Shown piece after piece: positions 26,390 to 36,102 of a stretch of 64,000 bases of DNA. The stretch's first letter is position 1, and every line of letters begins with the position of its first letter. A program made the position numbers and the translations under genes. Where the stretch lies: assembly GCA_947469885.1 (NCBI GenBank), contig CANIQT010000003.1, positions 124,001-188,000 on the forward strand, in the 5' to 3' direction. The notes under the pieces were generated by a model, which was given only the letters and a program-made list of their open reading frames with translations, was not told the origin of the DNA and searched no databases. The stretch comes from Bacteroidota bacterium. Lineage in GTDB: Bacteria; Bacteroidota; Bacteroidia; 2-12-FULL-35-15.

Positions 26390-27280
26390 ATGACATCACC
26401 ATCTTATTTAAAACAAGGCGACAAAATTGGAATCGTGGCAACCGCCAGATTAATTTCGCAGGAAGAACTTCAACCAGCAATTGATATTTTAAGAAGCTGG
26501 GGACTGGAAGTGGTGTTAGGGAAAAACTTATTTAATACCAATAATCAATATGCGGGAACGGATGCAGAACGTGCAGAAGATTTGCAAACGATGCTGGATG
26601 ATAGGTCTGTAAAAGCTGTGATTAGTGCACGTGGCGGGTACGGTACCGTTCGTATTATTGATAAACTTGATTTTACTCAATTCAAAAATAATCCTAAATG
26701 GATGATTGGTTATAGTGATATTACAGTATTGCATTCTCATATTCATAATCTGGGTATTGAAACTATACATGCTACAATGCTTATTAACTTTACAAAAAAC
26801 AAGGAAGCAACCGATTCATTAAGAAAAGTATTGTTTGGGGAAACGATTAATTATGAAACGGAATCAAATGAATTAAACAGAAACGGAAATGCAGAAGGCG
26901 AATTAATTGGAGGAAATCTTTCTTTATTATATGCTTTAACAGGGAGTGTTTCGGACATTAATACAGGAGGGAAAATATTATTCATTGAGGATTTGGATGA
27001 ATATTTATATCACATCGACAGAATGATGATGAACCTGAAACGTTCCGGAAAATTAGATAATCTGGAGGGGTTGATAGTTGGCGGTATGACAGATATGAAA
27101 GATAATACTATTCCTTTTGGTAAAACTGCTGAAGAAATTATTTTGGATTCAGTAAGAGAATATAATTATCCTGTTTGTTTTAATTTCCCTGCCGGACATA
27201 TTGATAGAAATTTGGCGTTGCATTTTGGAAGAAAGGTGATGTTGAGTGTTGGAGCAAAAGTCACATTAGCATTTAATTAA
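26390..27280 (+). CDS. LD-carboxypeptidase (peptidase S66 / MccF-like family)
   Basis: 296 aa, usual length. The N-terminal GDKIGIVATARLI and SARGGYGTVRIID are family hallmarks. The nucleophile lies in IGYSDIT (Ser ~ residue 113), the catalytic Glu in FIEDLDE and the His in FPAGHIDRN. S66 enzymes cleave the L,D bond of murein tetrapeptides during cell-wall recycling; the MccF branch instead cuts peptide-nucleotide antibiotics. No signal peptide is seen, which agrees with a cytoplasmic recycling role. It is divergent from metG with only 41 bp between start codons. Confidence 0.88.
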   Translation: MTSPSYLKQGDKIGIVATARLISQEELQPAIDILRSWGLEVVLGKNLFNTNNQYAGTDAERAEDLQTMLDDRSVKAVISARGGYGTVRIIDKLDFTQFKNNPKWMIGYSDITVLHSHIHNLGIETIHATMLINFTKNKEATDSLRKVLFGETINYETESNELNRNGNAEGELIGGNLSLLYALTGSVSDINTGGKILFIEDLDEYLYHIDRMMMNLKRSGKLDNLEGLIVGGMTDMKDNTIPFGKTAEEIILDSVREYNYPVCFNFPAGHIDRNLALHFGRKVMLSVGAKVTLAFN

Positions 27281-27287
27281 AATAAAA

Positions 27288-27317
27288 AAACGCACGCTTT
27301 TTTCATAGCGGGCGTTT
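27288..27317. terminator. Bidirectional terminator between convergent genes
   Basis: The stem AAACGCACGCT / AGCGGGCGTTT has one mismatch and a T-rich loop, with A and T runs on its flanks. It lies between the stops of the S66 gene (plus) and the DUF4412-like gene (minus) and can serve both. Confidence 0.7.
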
Positions 27318-27338
27318 CCATAAGGTTTAAATTATATA

Positions 27339-27986
27339 TTACTTCTCAAACGGCTTGTATCCTTTCGGGATTTCAAACATAGAAGCATCTATTGATTTAT
27401 TTGTAATTTTAGTCACTTCAAGACTTCCAATTTTTTTACCTGTCAAATCAGCAGTTTCTGATAACATTGGAAACATGTTTTTGACATCTTTTATTTGCAA
27501 AAAATAAATAGATGATTTTTCTTTTCTATTCAATTGGTTTAATAATTTTTCAAAAAAAGTGAATTTGCCATCAGCAATGTAATAGGTAATAACTGTTGCT
27601 TCTTCTGCATTCGTTACCACATACTCATTACATTTATAACCTTGAAGATTTTTAACATTTGTTCCTTTCTTCACTGTACAAGACCCCTTCATAACAGGCA
27701 CTGAAGGTGTTGATTGGTCCATGTATAACTTACGTTCATGATTTAACGACTTCATCGTTTTTGCATCGAGGTTAATCAGGAAAGTGCCTTCCACTTTATG
27801 AGATCTTGCTCCAATTTCATCAATACGAACCATTCCACCTTTCACATAATAAATGTAACTGGTTGTATCTAATGTTGAAGCTTTTTTAAATTCGATGACT
27901 CCTTCGAACGATTGTGCCATAGCACCAAGAGTGCATGTTAACATTAACACCACTGCTACCGTAATTTTTTGAATAGATTTTTTCAT
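27339..27986 (-). CDS. Secreted DUF4412-like protein
   Basis: 215 aa. It has a clear signal peptide (MKKSIQKITVAVVLML.., cleavage after AMAQ). The mature part begins FEGVIEFKKAS and has KGGMVRIDEIG, LINLDAKTMKSLNHERKLYMD and NVKNLQGYKCNEYVV. This pattern (beta-strand repeats describing a LolA-like half barrel) matches the DUF4412 proteins of Bacteroidota as I remember them. Periplasmic or outer-surface location. No biochemical function is known to me. It is a single-gene unit. Confidence 0.7.
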   Translation of the reverse strand: MKKSIQKITVAVVLMLTCTLGAMAQSFEGVIEFKKASTLDTTSYIYYVKGGMVRIDEIGARSHKVEGTFLINLDAKTMKSLNHERKLYMDQSTPSVPVMKGSCTVKKGTNVKNLQGYKCNEYVVTNAEEATVITYYIADGKFTFFEKLLNQLNRKEKSSIYFLQIKDVKNMFPMLSETADLTGKKIGSLEVTKITNKSIDASMFEIPKGYKPFEK

Positions 27987-28156
27987 TTGTTTTTTGTTAG
28001 TTTAGTAATTAATGCCGACTGCTAAAATACTTAAATTTTGCATGGGCGGTTGTGTTATTCCAAAAGTTGTACCAACATTTTTATTAACAACATTTATCTG
28101 AAATAATTTTCACACCTTTGTTGTAACTTATTATATATGCGAATTCATACGATATT

Positions 28157-28519
28157 ATGGCAGAACACAATGAAACAGGTACGAAAGGCGAAACCCTCGC
28201 AATCGAATTTTTAAAGAAAAAGGGGTACACTATACTTGAAAAAAATTGGAGATTCAAGCATCTAGAGGCCGATATTATAGCAACTATTGATAAAACATTA
28301 GTTATAGCGGAAGTAAAAACTCGAAAATCAAATTATTTTGGAGAGCCGGAAACATTTGTGGATAGGAAAAAGCAAAAAAATCTTATGAGTATTGCAAATG
28401 CTTACATCCATTCTAATAATCTTGATTTAGAAGTTCGGTTTGATGTTATATCCATCATAATTGGAAATAATGATTCAAAAATTAATCACATCGAAGATGC
28501 TTTTTTATCAAGTCATTAA
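28157..28519 (+). CDS. YraN family protein (UPF0102, endonuclease-like fold)
   Basis: 120 aa, the family length. Diagnostic motifs of the restriction-endonuclease-like fold are GTKGETLAIEFLKKKGY (helix 1), NWRF-x5-EADIIA (metal-binding Glu-x-Asp), LVIAEVKTRKS (E-x-K core) and the closing RFDVISI. YraN proteins are nearly universal in bacteria. Their role is unproven, but a DNA-processing function is expected from the catalytic E-D-EVK layout. It stands alone between two secreted-protein genes. Confidence 0.9.
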   Translation: MAEHNETGTKGETLAIEFLKKKGYTILEKNWRFKHLEADIIATIDKTLVIAEVKTRKSNYFGEPETFVDRKKQKNLMSIANAYIHSNNLDLEVRFDVISIIIGNNDSKINHIEDAFLSSH

Positions 28520-28627
28520 TAATAAAAACATTTTCCTTTCTGCCATTATGAATACCCTAGCACCAACTAAAAACTCATTTATCCAAAAATTATTTATAGT
28601 TTTACCTTATTAAAAATAAATTAAATT

Positions 28628-30748
28628 ATGAAAAAACAAGTACTATTTCTTTTAGCAATTACCACCTTTTCGCTTCAAACCTTTTCTCAATCACAAGTAA
28701 TTTTGCCAACTACTATATATAATAGTATGAAAGCAAACGGAGAATTAAAACCCGGGGTCAACTATTTACCGGTTGGTCCCAATCATCAAAACCCTGCAAC
28801 ATCAACGGCTAACCAACGTATCAAAACCGTGAACTACGAAAAAGGTGGAGGGTTGCCTGTTTGCAATTGTATCGTTCCTCTGGATTCTACTTTTAGTGTA
28901 GCCGAGTTTGATGGAGCCACACCCCCTGATTACAGAAGCGATGATGGAAGTACATTAGCAAAAGCATTGCCTTTCAATTTCTGTTTATACGGAACCAATT
29001 ACAACCAGTTTTTTATTAATAACAACGGAAACATAACGCTGGATGTAGGTTACGGAGGATACTCAGCAACAGGATTTCCTTCTTCAGCCTTTGTTATGGT
29101 CGCTCCTTTTTGGTCCGATGTGGATACACGCAACCCCGGAAGTGGTGTGGTGCATTACAAAATAACCCCTACTTATGCCATTGTAAAATGGGAAGGAGTG
29201 GCACGTTACGATTCAACGGCTGATTTATTAAATACTTTTCAAGTCATCATTACCGATGGCAACGACCCCATATTACCTATCGGAAACAACATTGCTTTTT
29301 GTTATGGAGATATGCAATGGACAACAGGATTTGGCGGTACGGGCGGGTTTGGAGGTGCAGGTGCCACAGCAGGTGTTAACAAAGGCGATGGTATAGCCTC
29401 CATACAAATGGGGCAATTTGACCAGCCAGGCATTGCTTACGATGGCAGTTATGGCAATTATGATGGTGTTGATTTTCTTGATAAGCAATCTTTTTATTCC
29501 AACTTTTGTGTCGGTACCAACATGGCGCCAATAGCCAGTGGCATGAGTAATTGTGATACTGTTAAAGTTTGTAATCTTGGTGATACGCTTTATCTCAAAG
29601 AAGTATTCATGGCTCCCGAACCGGGACAAAACACTACTATTTCTGTCAATCTGAACGGCACACCCAACGCAACAGTGGTTAGTAATGTTTCAGGAAACGC
29701 TGCTTCTGCCATTGTTAGAATCATTGCAACGGCTGCCAATGCAGGAGTTCACACCATCAGCTTTATTGGCACAGATAACGGAATACCTGTAGGAAGCACC
29801 ATTATCAATTCAAATATATTTGTAGATACGAGTGGTTTTTCAATATCTCCTTATCCAGTTATCTCTGGCATCACTCAGTTTTGCCAAGGCGATTCTTCAG
29901 TGTTATCAGTAACTCCAACCACTTATGATAACTATGTTTGGAGCACTGTTTCGTCTAATACTTCAACAACTGTTTATTCATCAGGAATATATTTTGTAAC
30001 AGCAACATTGAGCGGATGTTCCAAATCCACTTCCATCAATGTCATAGAACAACCAGCCGCAACACCTGCTATATCAGGTTTTCCATTTACCTGTGCCAGC
30101 AGCTTTAATACCACAATGCTGTATTGCGATTCGTTAATTTACAGTTCTTATTTCTGGTCAAATTCAAACACAGCAGATACTATTTACACCGGGGCGGGAA
30201 TTTATTACCTCACCGTTACCAATGCAGCAGGCTGTAGTGGAAGCGATACTATAGTGGTTACTCCAATAACAGGAAACATTATAACCACCTTAAACGGAAC
30301 AACTATTTCAGCCTCTGCATCAGGAGCAATTTATCAATGGATCGATTGCGGCAATGGCAATACACCCATCGCAGGTGCTACCAGTCAAAATTATACAGCA
30401 ACTACAAACGGAAACTATGCAGTAATAGTATCCAATGGTATTTGTTCCGATACTTCTGCGTGTACAGCAATAACAGGCATCGGCATACACGAAAACAATT
30501 GGAATAATGCAATAACTATTGCCCCGAATCCGTTTACATCTCAAACCATCATTACTTTTGGCGAAGAACAAAAAAATATTTCTCTTAAAATTGTTGATGT
30601 ATTAGGAAAAGAAGTTTTTGCTAAAGAATTTGAAGGAAGAAGAAAACAAATTACAATTGATAGAGGGGATTTGAGTAAAGGAATTTATTTTATTCAGATT
30701 AATTTAGAAAACAAAAATGTGATTAATAAAAAGATTGTTATTCAATAA
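28628..30748 (+). CDS. Nidogen-like domain T9SS cargo protein
   Basis: 706 aa. It has a signal peptide (ending TFSQ). Residues ~95-255 resemble a NIDO (nidogen-like) domain: LPFNFCLYGTNYNQFFINNN, VMVAPFWSDVDTRN, YAIVKWEGVARY, NTFQVIITDG and GDGIASIQMG. Ig-like/PKD-type modules with paired Cys follow (~295-600), ending with IYQWIDCGNGNTPI. The C-terminal ~75 residues are a T9SS type A sorting domain (IAPNPFTSQTII, LSKGIYFIQIN, INKKIVIQ). An adhesive or structural surface role is plausible for NIDO proteins, but this is inferred. Its end is closed by a strong terminator. Confidence 0.85.
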   Translation: MKKQVLFLLAITTFSLQTFSQSQVILPTTIYNSMKANGELKPGVNYLPVGPNHQNPATSTANQRIKTVNYEKGGGLPVCNCIVPLDSTFSVAEFDGATPPDYRSDDGSTLAKALPFNFCLYGTNYNQFFINNNGNITLDVGYGGYSATGFPSSAFVMVAPFWSDVDTRNPGSGVVHYKITPTYAIVKWEGVARYDSTADLLNTFQVIITDGNDPILPIGNNIAFCYGDMQWTTGFGGTGGFGGAGATAGVNKGDGIASIQMGQFDQPGIAYDGSYGNYDGVDFLDKQSFYSNFCVGTNMAPIASGMSNCDTVKVCNLGDTLYLKEVFMAPEPGQNTTISVNLNGTPNATVVSNVSGNAASAIVRIIATAANAGVHTISFIGTDNGIPVGSTIINSNIFVDTSGFSISPYPVISGITQFCQGDSSVLSVTPTTYDNYVWSTVSSNTSTTVYSSGIYFVTATLSGCSKSTSINVIEQPAATPAISGFPFTCASSFNTTMLYCDSLIYSSYFWSNSNTADTIYTGAGIYYLTVTNAAGCSGSDTIVVTPITGNIITTLNGTTISASASGAIYQWIDCGNGNTPIAGATSQNYTATTNGNYAVIVSNGICSDTSACTAITGIGIHENNWNNAITIAPNPFTSQTIITFGEEQKNISLKIVDVLGKEVFAKEFEGRRKQITIDRGDLSKGIYFIQINLENKNVINKKIVIQ

Positions 30749-30789
30749 CACACCCCTTACCGCTCTCAAGAGGGGAATTGCTAACGCAC

Positions 30790-30829
30790 AAAAAAACTCC
30801 TTACTAAATTTTTAGTAAGGAGTTTTTTT
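30790..30829. terminator. Strong rho-independent terminator (bidirectional)
   Basis: The stem AAAAAACTCCTTACTAAA / TTTAGTAAGGAGTTTTTT is close to perfect over 17-18 bp, with A and T runs on both sides. It serves the NIDO/T9SS gene (plus) and, read in reverse, the aconitase gene on the minus strand. Confidence 0.85.
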
Positions 30830-30849
30830 ATTTAGCACTTCAGGTTCCG

Positions 30850-30892
30850 TCACCCCTCTCCTTTTTTCAAGGAGAGGGGCTGGGGGTGAGGT
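30850..30892. repeat. Family A hairpin repeat
   Basis: CCCCTCTCC-ttttttcaa-GGAGAGGGG with tail ctgggggtgagg is almost identical to the 8099-8151 copy. It lies immediately after the aconitase stop codon. A degraded copy (ACCCCTTACCGCTCTCAAGAGG) is at about 30753-30775. Confidence 0.75.
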
Positions 30893-30893
30893 T

Positions 30894-33161
30894 TTACACT
30901 TTTATATTCGCACGAATAATATTTAATGCACCACCTGCCTTAAACCATTCTATCTGTTGTTCGTTGTAAGTATGATTTACTTTTATATCCTCCTTGCTTC
31001 CATCAGCATGGTTAAGTACCACTGTTAACGGAGTGTTTGCAGCAAACGAAGTTAAGCCCACAATATCAATTACATCATCCTCTTTTATTTTATCGTAATC
31101 TGCTTTATTAATAAAAGTGAGACCAAGCATTCCTTGTTTCTTTAAATTCGTTTCGTGAATACGGGCAAAAGATTTTACCAATACCGCACGAACTCCTAAA
31201 TGCCTTGGCTCCATTGCAGCATGTTCACGCGATGAACCTTCACCATAATTTTCATCACCAACAACGATAGAACCAATTCCATGTGCTTTATAATCACGTT
31301 GTACTTTCGGCACAGAATCATAAGCACCTGTCAATTGATTTTTTACTGAATCTGTTTTTTCGTTAAAGAAATTCACAGCACCAATCAACATGTTATTAGA
31401 AATATTATCTAAGTGTCCGCGATATTTTAACCAAGGACCAGCCATCGAAATATGGTCGGTAGTACATTTTCCTTTTGCTTTAATTAATAGTTTCAATCCT
31501 TTCAAATCAACACCTTCCCATGCACTGAACGGGTCGAGTAATTGTAATCTGTCAGATGTAGGTGAAACAATTATATTCACTTTGCTTCCATCTTCAGCCG
31601 GAGACTGATACCCTGCATCGTCAACAGCAAAGCCTTTTGTAGGCAACTCATCACCAGATGGAGCATCAAATTTAACCTGCTCTCCTTTTTCATTTGTAAG
31701 ATAATCTGTAAGTGGATTAAAAGTTAAATCTCCAGCAATAGCCATAGCTGTTACTATTTCGGGAGATGCAACAAAAGCATACGTGTTTGGATTTCCATCA
31801 GCTCGCTTTGCAAAGTTTCTGTTGAATGAATGAATGATGGTGTTTTTTTCTTGTTTCTCTGCACCCATTCTATCCCACATTCCTATACAAGGACCGCAGG
31901 CATTGGTAAATACTTTAGCACCTATCTGGTCGAAAACATCCAGAAAGCCATCACGTTTAATTGTAAATCGAATTTGTTCAGAACCCGGATTAATTAAGTA
32001 TTCTGATTTTGCTTTTAAATTTTTTGAAGTAACTTGTTTTGCCAAACTTACTGCTCGGGAAATATCTTCATAAGAAGAGTTAGTACAAGAGCCTAGTAAT
32101 CCTACAGATATTTTTGTGGGCCAGCCATTTTTAATTGCAGCTTCTTTTAATTGAGAAATAGGAGTTGCCAAATCAGGAGTAAACGGACCATTTACATGTG
32201 GCTCCAATGTATTCAAATCAATTTCTATTACCTGATCAAAATATTCATTCGGATTTGCATATACTTCTGCATCCGCTGTCAGATGCTGTTTTACAGTATT
32301 TGCCAATGCGGCCACATCTGCTCTTCCTGTTGCTTTTAAGTATCTTGACATCGAATCGTCATAACCAAATGTAGAAGTGGTTGCACCAATTTCAGCACCC
32401 ATATTACAAATTGTTCCTTTACCAGTACAACTCATGGATGTTGCTCCTTCTCCAAAATATTCCACCACTGCACCAGTTCCGCCTTTTACAGTTAATATGC
32501 CCGCTACCTTTAATATCACATCCTTTGGAGCGGTCCACCCGTTTAGTTTTCCAGTTAGCTTAACACCAATTAATTTTGGCATCTTTAATTCCCATGCCAA
32601 TCCTGCCATTACATCACAGGCATCAGCACCACCAACACCTATTGCAATCATTCCCAAACCACCTGCATTCACCGTATGCGAATCTGTTCCAATCATCATC
32701 CCTCCAGGGAAAGCATAGTTTTCTAGGACTACCTGATGTATAATACCTGCACCCGGTTTCCAAAATCCGATTCCATATTTATTGGAAACAGATCCAAGGA
32801 AATCAAATACTTCCTTGCTTTCTTTTGTTGCAAAAGCCAAATCTTCATTTGCTCCGTTTTTAGCAGTAATCAAGTGGTCGCAATGAACAGTTGACGGAAC
32901 TGCCACCTTAGGACGACCTGCTTGCATAAATTGCAATAACGCCATTTGTGCCGTTGCATCCTGCATTGCTACTCTGTCGGGGGTAAAATCGACATAAGAT
33001 TTGCCTCTGCCAAAATTTTCTGGTTGCTGGTCTTTGTGCAAATGTGCATAAAGGATTTTCTCTGTTAATGTAAGCGGGCGACCAACCAGTTTTCGCGCTG
33101 CTTCTACTTTTCCCGGAAGGTTTTTATACACTTCCTTGATCATTTCAATGTCGAATGCCAT
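30894..33161 (-). CDS. acn: Aconitate hydratase, mitochondrial type
   Basis: 755 aa. It carries the three Cys ligands of the [4Fe-4S] cluster ([11 protein letters not shown] and [10 protein letters not shown]) and the substrate-binding motifs [20 protein letters not shown] and [17 protein letters not shown] of the swivelling C-terminal domain. The start [20 protein letters not shown] and overall length match the mitochondrial/Bacteroidota branch rather than E. coli AcnA (about 890 aa) or AcnB. It converts citrate to isocitrate in the TCA cycle. Monocistronic. Confidence 0.95.
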   Translation of the reverse strand: MAFDIEMIKEVYKNLPGKVEAARKLVGRPLTLTEKILYAHLHKDQQPENFGRGKSYVDFTPDRVAMQDATAQMALLQFMQAGRPKVAVPSTVHCDHLITAKNGANEDLAFATKESKEVFDFLGSVSNKYGIGFWKPGAGIIHQVVLENYAFPGGMMIGTDSHTVNAGGLGMIAIGVGGADACDVMAGLAWELKMPKLIGVKLTGKLNGWTAPKDVILKVAGILTVKGGTGAVVEYFGEGATSMSCTGKGTICNMGAEIGATTSTFGYDDSMSRYLKATGRADVAALANTVKQHLTADAEVYANPNEYFDQVIEIDLNTLEPHVNGPFTPDLATPISQLKEAAIKNGWPTKISVGLLGSCTNSSYEDISRAVSLAKQVTSKNLKAKSEYLINPGSEQIRFTIKRDGFLDVFDQIGAKVFTNACGPCIGMWDRMGAEKQEKNTIIHSFNRNFAKRADGNPNTYAFVASPEIVTAMAIAGDLTFNPLTDYLTNEKGEQVKFDAPSGDELPTKGFAVDDAGYQSPAEDGSKVNIIVSPTSDRLQLLDPFSAWEGVDLKGLKLLIKAKGKCTTDHISMAGPWLKYRGHLDNISNNMLIGAVNFFNEKTDSVKNQLTGAYDSVPKVQRDYKAHGIGSIVVGDENYGEGSSREHAAMEPRHLGVRAVLVKSFARIHETNLKKQGMLGLTFINKADYDKIKEDDVIDIVGLTSFAANTPLTVVLNHADGSKEDIKVNHTYNEQQIEWFKAGGALNIIRANIKV

Positions 33162-33239
33162 TTTATTTTATTGTTGTTTGTTAAATTTTTTTATTATTGA
33201 GTTACCTCGAGCTAATTAACACATCAGCATATCGGCTCA

Positions 33240-34202
33240 TTATTTATCCTCAGCTTTTTGTTCCGTTTGAGTCGAATCTGTTTTTTCCTCCTCCTGAGGC
33301 TCCTCAATTTTATCCTGTTTTGCACCTTTCGAAATCAAATATTCAATAATGGAAACAGCTCCTTTATTTTCTGCTATTTTCAATGGAGTATCACCAGCTT
33401 CATTTTTAGCATCAATATCAAGTCCACTATCAAGCAGAAATTGAACCATATCTAATTTCACTCCTCTACAAGCTGCATGTAATAATGTATTCCCTGCATC
33501 GTCCTTATCTGTGAGTTTACACCCTTTCGTTAAAAAAAAATCTACCATTGCTTTGTCAGGTGCTTGATCTTTATCTTTTGGCTTCTGGTTAGAAGCAAAT
33601 AAAATAGCTTTGTGCATCGGATAAATAGGGTCGGGTTTAGTAAAACTTGCTCCTTTGTTTACCAGCAATTTCACTATGTCGGGTTGAGAATAGGTAATTG
33701 CTATCTGTAACGGATTACTTAATAATATCTCCCCCTCATTATTTGCCAAATCAGGATTTCTCTTAATGGCAGTTTCCACCATACTCACCATCCCTTGCTT
33801 AATATAATCCAGAAATTTGCGGTCATCAAAAAAGGATATTTCGATGATCTGTTTTGTTGTGTCTTTTACAGTTACTGAGGTTTTATATGTTGAAACCATT
33901 GCCTTATCTGTGGATGTAGCCTCAATTGTATTTATTCCCGAATTAAGAATGACAACCGTTGCAACACCTGATTTTACATTAAATGTTTTTTTTGCAGCAT
34001 TCACTGTAACAATGCAATCCATATCAGCGGCTATTATACCTCTTGCTTTAATATTTTTGGTATTTACGGGTGTCTTGGACGCTGTTGTTTTTGTGGCTGT
34101 GGTTTTTCCTTTGGGGGACTGACTAAAGGCAATACCACCAGTAAATAAAACAAGCAGGAATGTAATGAGGATTGGGTTCTTTGAGCAGTATGTTTTTTTC
34201 AT
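33240..34202 (-). CDS. Secreted or periplasmic ankyrin-repeat protein
   Basis: 320 aa. It has a signal peptide (~1-27, ending AFSQ) and a Lys/Thr-rich linker. A small beta domain follows (~50-125, ARGIIAADMDCIVTVNAAKK..SGINTIEATSTD) that reads like a PEGA/carboxypeptidase-regulatory sandwich. At least four ankyrin repeats follow (~130-295, e.g. NPLQIAITYSQPDIVKLLVN, GNTLLHAACRGVKLDMVQFL, GDTPLKIAENKGAVSIIEYL), then an acidic tail rich in E/K/Q. Ankyrin repeats mediate protein contacts; no partner is evident from the neighbours. The combination of an envelope signal peptide and ankyrin repeats is known in bacteria but uncommon. Confidence 0.85.
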   Translation of the reverse strand: MKKTYCSKNPILITFLLVLFTGGIAFSQSPKGKTTATKTTASKTPVNTKNIKARGIIAADMDCIVTVNAAKKTFNVKSGVATVVILNSGINTIEATSTDKAMVSTYKTSVTVKDTTKQIIEISFFDDRKFLDYIKQGMVSMVETAIKRNPDLANNEGEILLSNPLQIAITYSQPDIVKLLVNKGASFTKPDPIYPMHKAILFASNQKPKDKDQAPDKAMVDFFLTKGCKLTDKDDAGNTLLHAACRGVKLDMVQFLLDSGLDIDAKNEAGDTPLKIAENKGAVSIIEYLISKGAKQDKIEEPQEEEKTDSTQTEQKAEDK

Positions 34203-34330
34203 TTACACTAAACTTTTAATAATGGTCTAAAAGTACATTATTGTCCTCATTTGGAGTGTTAAATTATCAAAAATATTTTAACATCGTTATCAACCCTGCT
34301 TCTTTAACAAGGTATATCCGATTAGTTTTC

Positions 34331-34338
34331 TAATTTTG
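34331..34338 (+). promoter_or_regulatory. -7 promoter element (TAATTTTG)
   Basis: TAATTTTG fits TAnnTTTG, 22 bp upstream of the MacB-like permease start codon. A -33 element is not clear. Confidence 0.45.
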
Positions 34339-34360
34339 CAGTTCTGCATAACTATAAATA

Positions 34361-35605
34361 ATGGCTTCACTAGTAAAAGAAAATATTAGAATATCCTTGA
34401 GAGCAATAAAAGGAAACCTTTTGCGGACCATACTCACCGCTGTTATTATTGCCTTTGGTATTCTTGCTTTGGTAGGGGTGCTAACCTGTATAGATGCTAT
34501 CAAAGCTTCTATCAATACTAACTTTACAAGTATGGGTGCAAACACATTTACCATACGTAATCGCGAAATGAACATTCACATAGGCTCGAACGGAAAAAAA
34601 GCAAAACGTTTCCGAAGTATTACGTATGATGAAGCTGTTGAATTCACAAAAAATTACCCTTTCCCTGCAAACCCTTCTGTATCAACCAGAGCATCGGGTG
34701 CGGGGGTGATGAAGTACGAATCAAAAAAAACAAACCCGAACATACAAGTGTTTGGTGGTGATGAAAATTATATGGCTACTTCGGGATACGAACTTGAAAG
34801 AGGACGAAATTTTTCTGCCCAAGAAGTGCTGTATGGTAATCATGTTGTTATTCTTGGGCAAGATGTAATTAACGCGTTGTTTACAAAAAAAGATGACCCG
34901 ATTGATAAGGTGATTAGCATTGGCAGTGGAAAATACAGAGTGGTGGGAATTCTAAAATCAAAAGGAAACAGTGCAGGTTTTGGTGGTGACAAAGTGGGGA
35001 TATTACCCTTAAATAATGTACGTCAGTATTTCGGCAGGCCAGATATGACTTACACCATTAATGTACTTGTTAAAACTCAAAATCAAATGGAGCTGGCAGT
35101 GAGTGAAGCAGAAGGGATATTTAGAGTTATCAGAAATGTTCCGCTTGGTGAAGACAATAATTTTGAAATTACAAAGAGCGATAATCTTGCCAATATACTA
35201 ATTGGGCTAATGGGTAAAACCACCGCAGGAGCCACCTTTATTGCCATCATTACTTTGCTAGGTGCATCCATAGGGTTGATGAACATTATGCTGGTATCGG
35301 TAACTGAGCGCACACGCGAAATAGGAATAAGAAAAGCAATGGGAGCTACAAAAAAAATTATTAGGAATCAGTTCCTTGTAGAAGCTATTGTAATCTGCCA
35401 GTTGGGAGGAATACTTGGTGTATTGTTCGCTATCATTTTTGGCAATGTGTTTTCTGTTTTGGTGCTGGAGGGAGAATTTATTATGCCCTGGTTATGGACA
35501 TTGTTAGGATTTTCCATCTGCCTTTTGGTTGGTCTTTTCTCAGGATTATACCCCGCTGTAAAAGCCGCTCGGCTGGACCCTATTGATGCGTTGAGGTTTG
35601 AATAA
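34361..35605 (+). CDS. MacB/FtsX-type ABC transporter permease
   Basis: 414 aa. TM1 is near residues 18-42 (LRTILTAVIIAFGILALVGV), followed by a periplasmic MacB_PCD domain (~50-240) and three C-terminal helices of the FtsX domain (~285-405). The FtsX hallmark VTERTREIGIRKAMGATKKII and the ending GLYPAVKAARLDPIDALRFE are present. The partner ATPase (MacB/LolD type) is not adjacent. Members of this family move lipoproteins, peptides or antibiotics by mechanotransmission. It converges with dtd, sharing a terminator that overlaps both stop codons. Confidence 0.92.
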   Translation: MASLVKENIRISLRAIKGNLLRTILTAVIIAFGILALVGVLTCIDAIKASINTNFTSMGANTFTIRNREMNIHIGSNGKKAKRFRSITYDEAVEFTKNYPFPANPSVSTRASGAGVMKYESKKTNPNIQVFGGDENYMATSGYELERGRNFSAQEVLYGNHVVILGQDVINALFTKKDDPIDKVISIGSGKYRVVGILKSKGNSAGFGGDKVGILPLNNVRQYFGRPDMTYTINVLVKTQNQMELAVSEAEGIFRVIRNVPLGEDNNFEITKSDNLANILIGLMGKTTAGATFIAIITLLGASIGLMNIMLVSVTERTREIGIRKAMGATKKIIRNQFLVEAIVICQLGGILGVLFAIIFGNVFSVLVLEGEFIMPWLWTLLGFSICLLVGLFSGLYPAVKAARLDPIDALRFE

Positions 35606-35645
35606 AATTGCAGCAGTCTAAATTTAAACCACTGCAATTTTATTC
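35600..35645. terminator. Bidirectional terminator overlapping two stop codons
   Basis: GAATAAAATTGCAG / CTGCAATTTTATTC is a perfect 14-bp stem. The TAA of the permease gene (35603-35605) is in the left arm and the TAA of dtd (35640-35642, minus) is in the right arm. The A/T-rich arm ends supply the T run in each direction. Confidence 0.8.
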
Positions 35646-36092
35646 CCTGTATTTCGTGTCAATAATAATAGTTACAGGACCATCATTTATTAATCTAACT
35701 TTCATGTCTGCTCCAAACTCCCCGGTTTGTATAAGTTTTCCTAAATCGGTTTCTAATTGAGCTATCATCTTTTCATATAGAGGAATGGCAATTTCAGGCT
35801 TAGCTGCTTTGATGTACGATGGGCGATTTCCCCTTTTAGTTGAGGCATGTAAGGTGAATTGTGAAACAAGAATAATATCTCCTCCAACATCTTTCACAGA
35901 AATATTCATCACACCGTTCTCATCATTAAATATTCTCAGATTAATTATTTTCGAACTTAACCACACAATGTCTTCTTCAGTATCAGCTTCCTCAATGCCC
36001 AATAAAATCAACAATCCCAAACCAATGGAATTTTTTATTTTACCCTCAATGGTAACTGATGATTCTGAAACACGTTGAATAACTGCTTTCAT
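35640..36092 (-). CDS. dtd: D-aminoacyl-tRNA deacylase
   Basis: 150 aa, full length. Family motifs are MKAVIQRVSESSVTIEGK at the start, the active-site LVSQFTLHA (SQ-x-T core) and KRGNRPSYIKAA, and the Gly-Pro motif in NDGPVTIIIDT. It removes D-amino acids and glycine mischarged on tRNAs. It is encoded 10 bp downstream of rsgA on the same strand, so the two are probably co-transcribed as a translation-quality pair. Confidence 0.95.
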   Translation of the reverse strand: MKAVIQRVSESSVTIEGKIKNSIGLGLLILLGIEEADTEEDIVWLSSKIINLRIFNDENGVMNISVKDVGGDIILVSQFTLHASTKRGNRPSYIKAAKPEIAIPLYEKMIAQLETDLGKLIQTGEFGADMKVRLINDGPVTIIIDTKYRE

Positions 36093-36102
36093 TTTAATGA
36101 TT

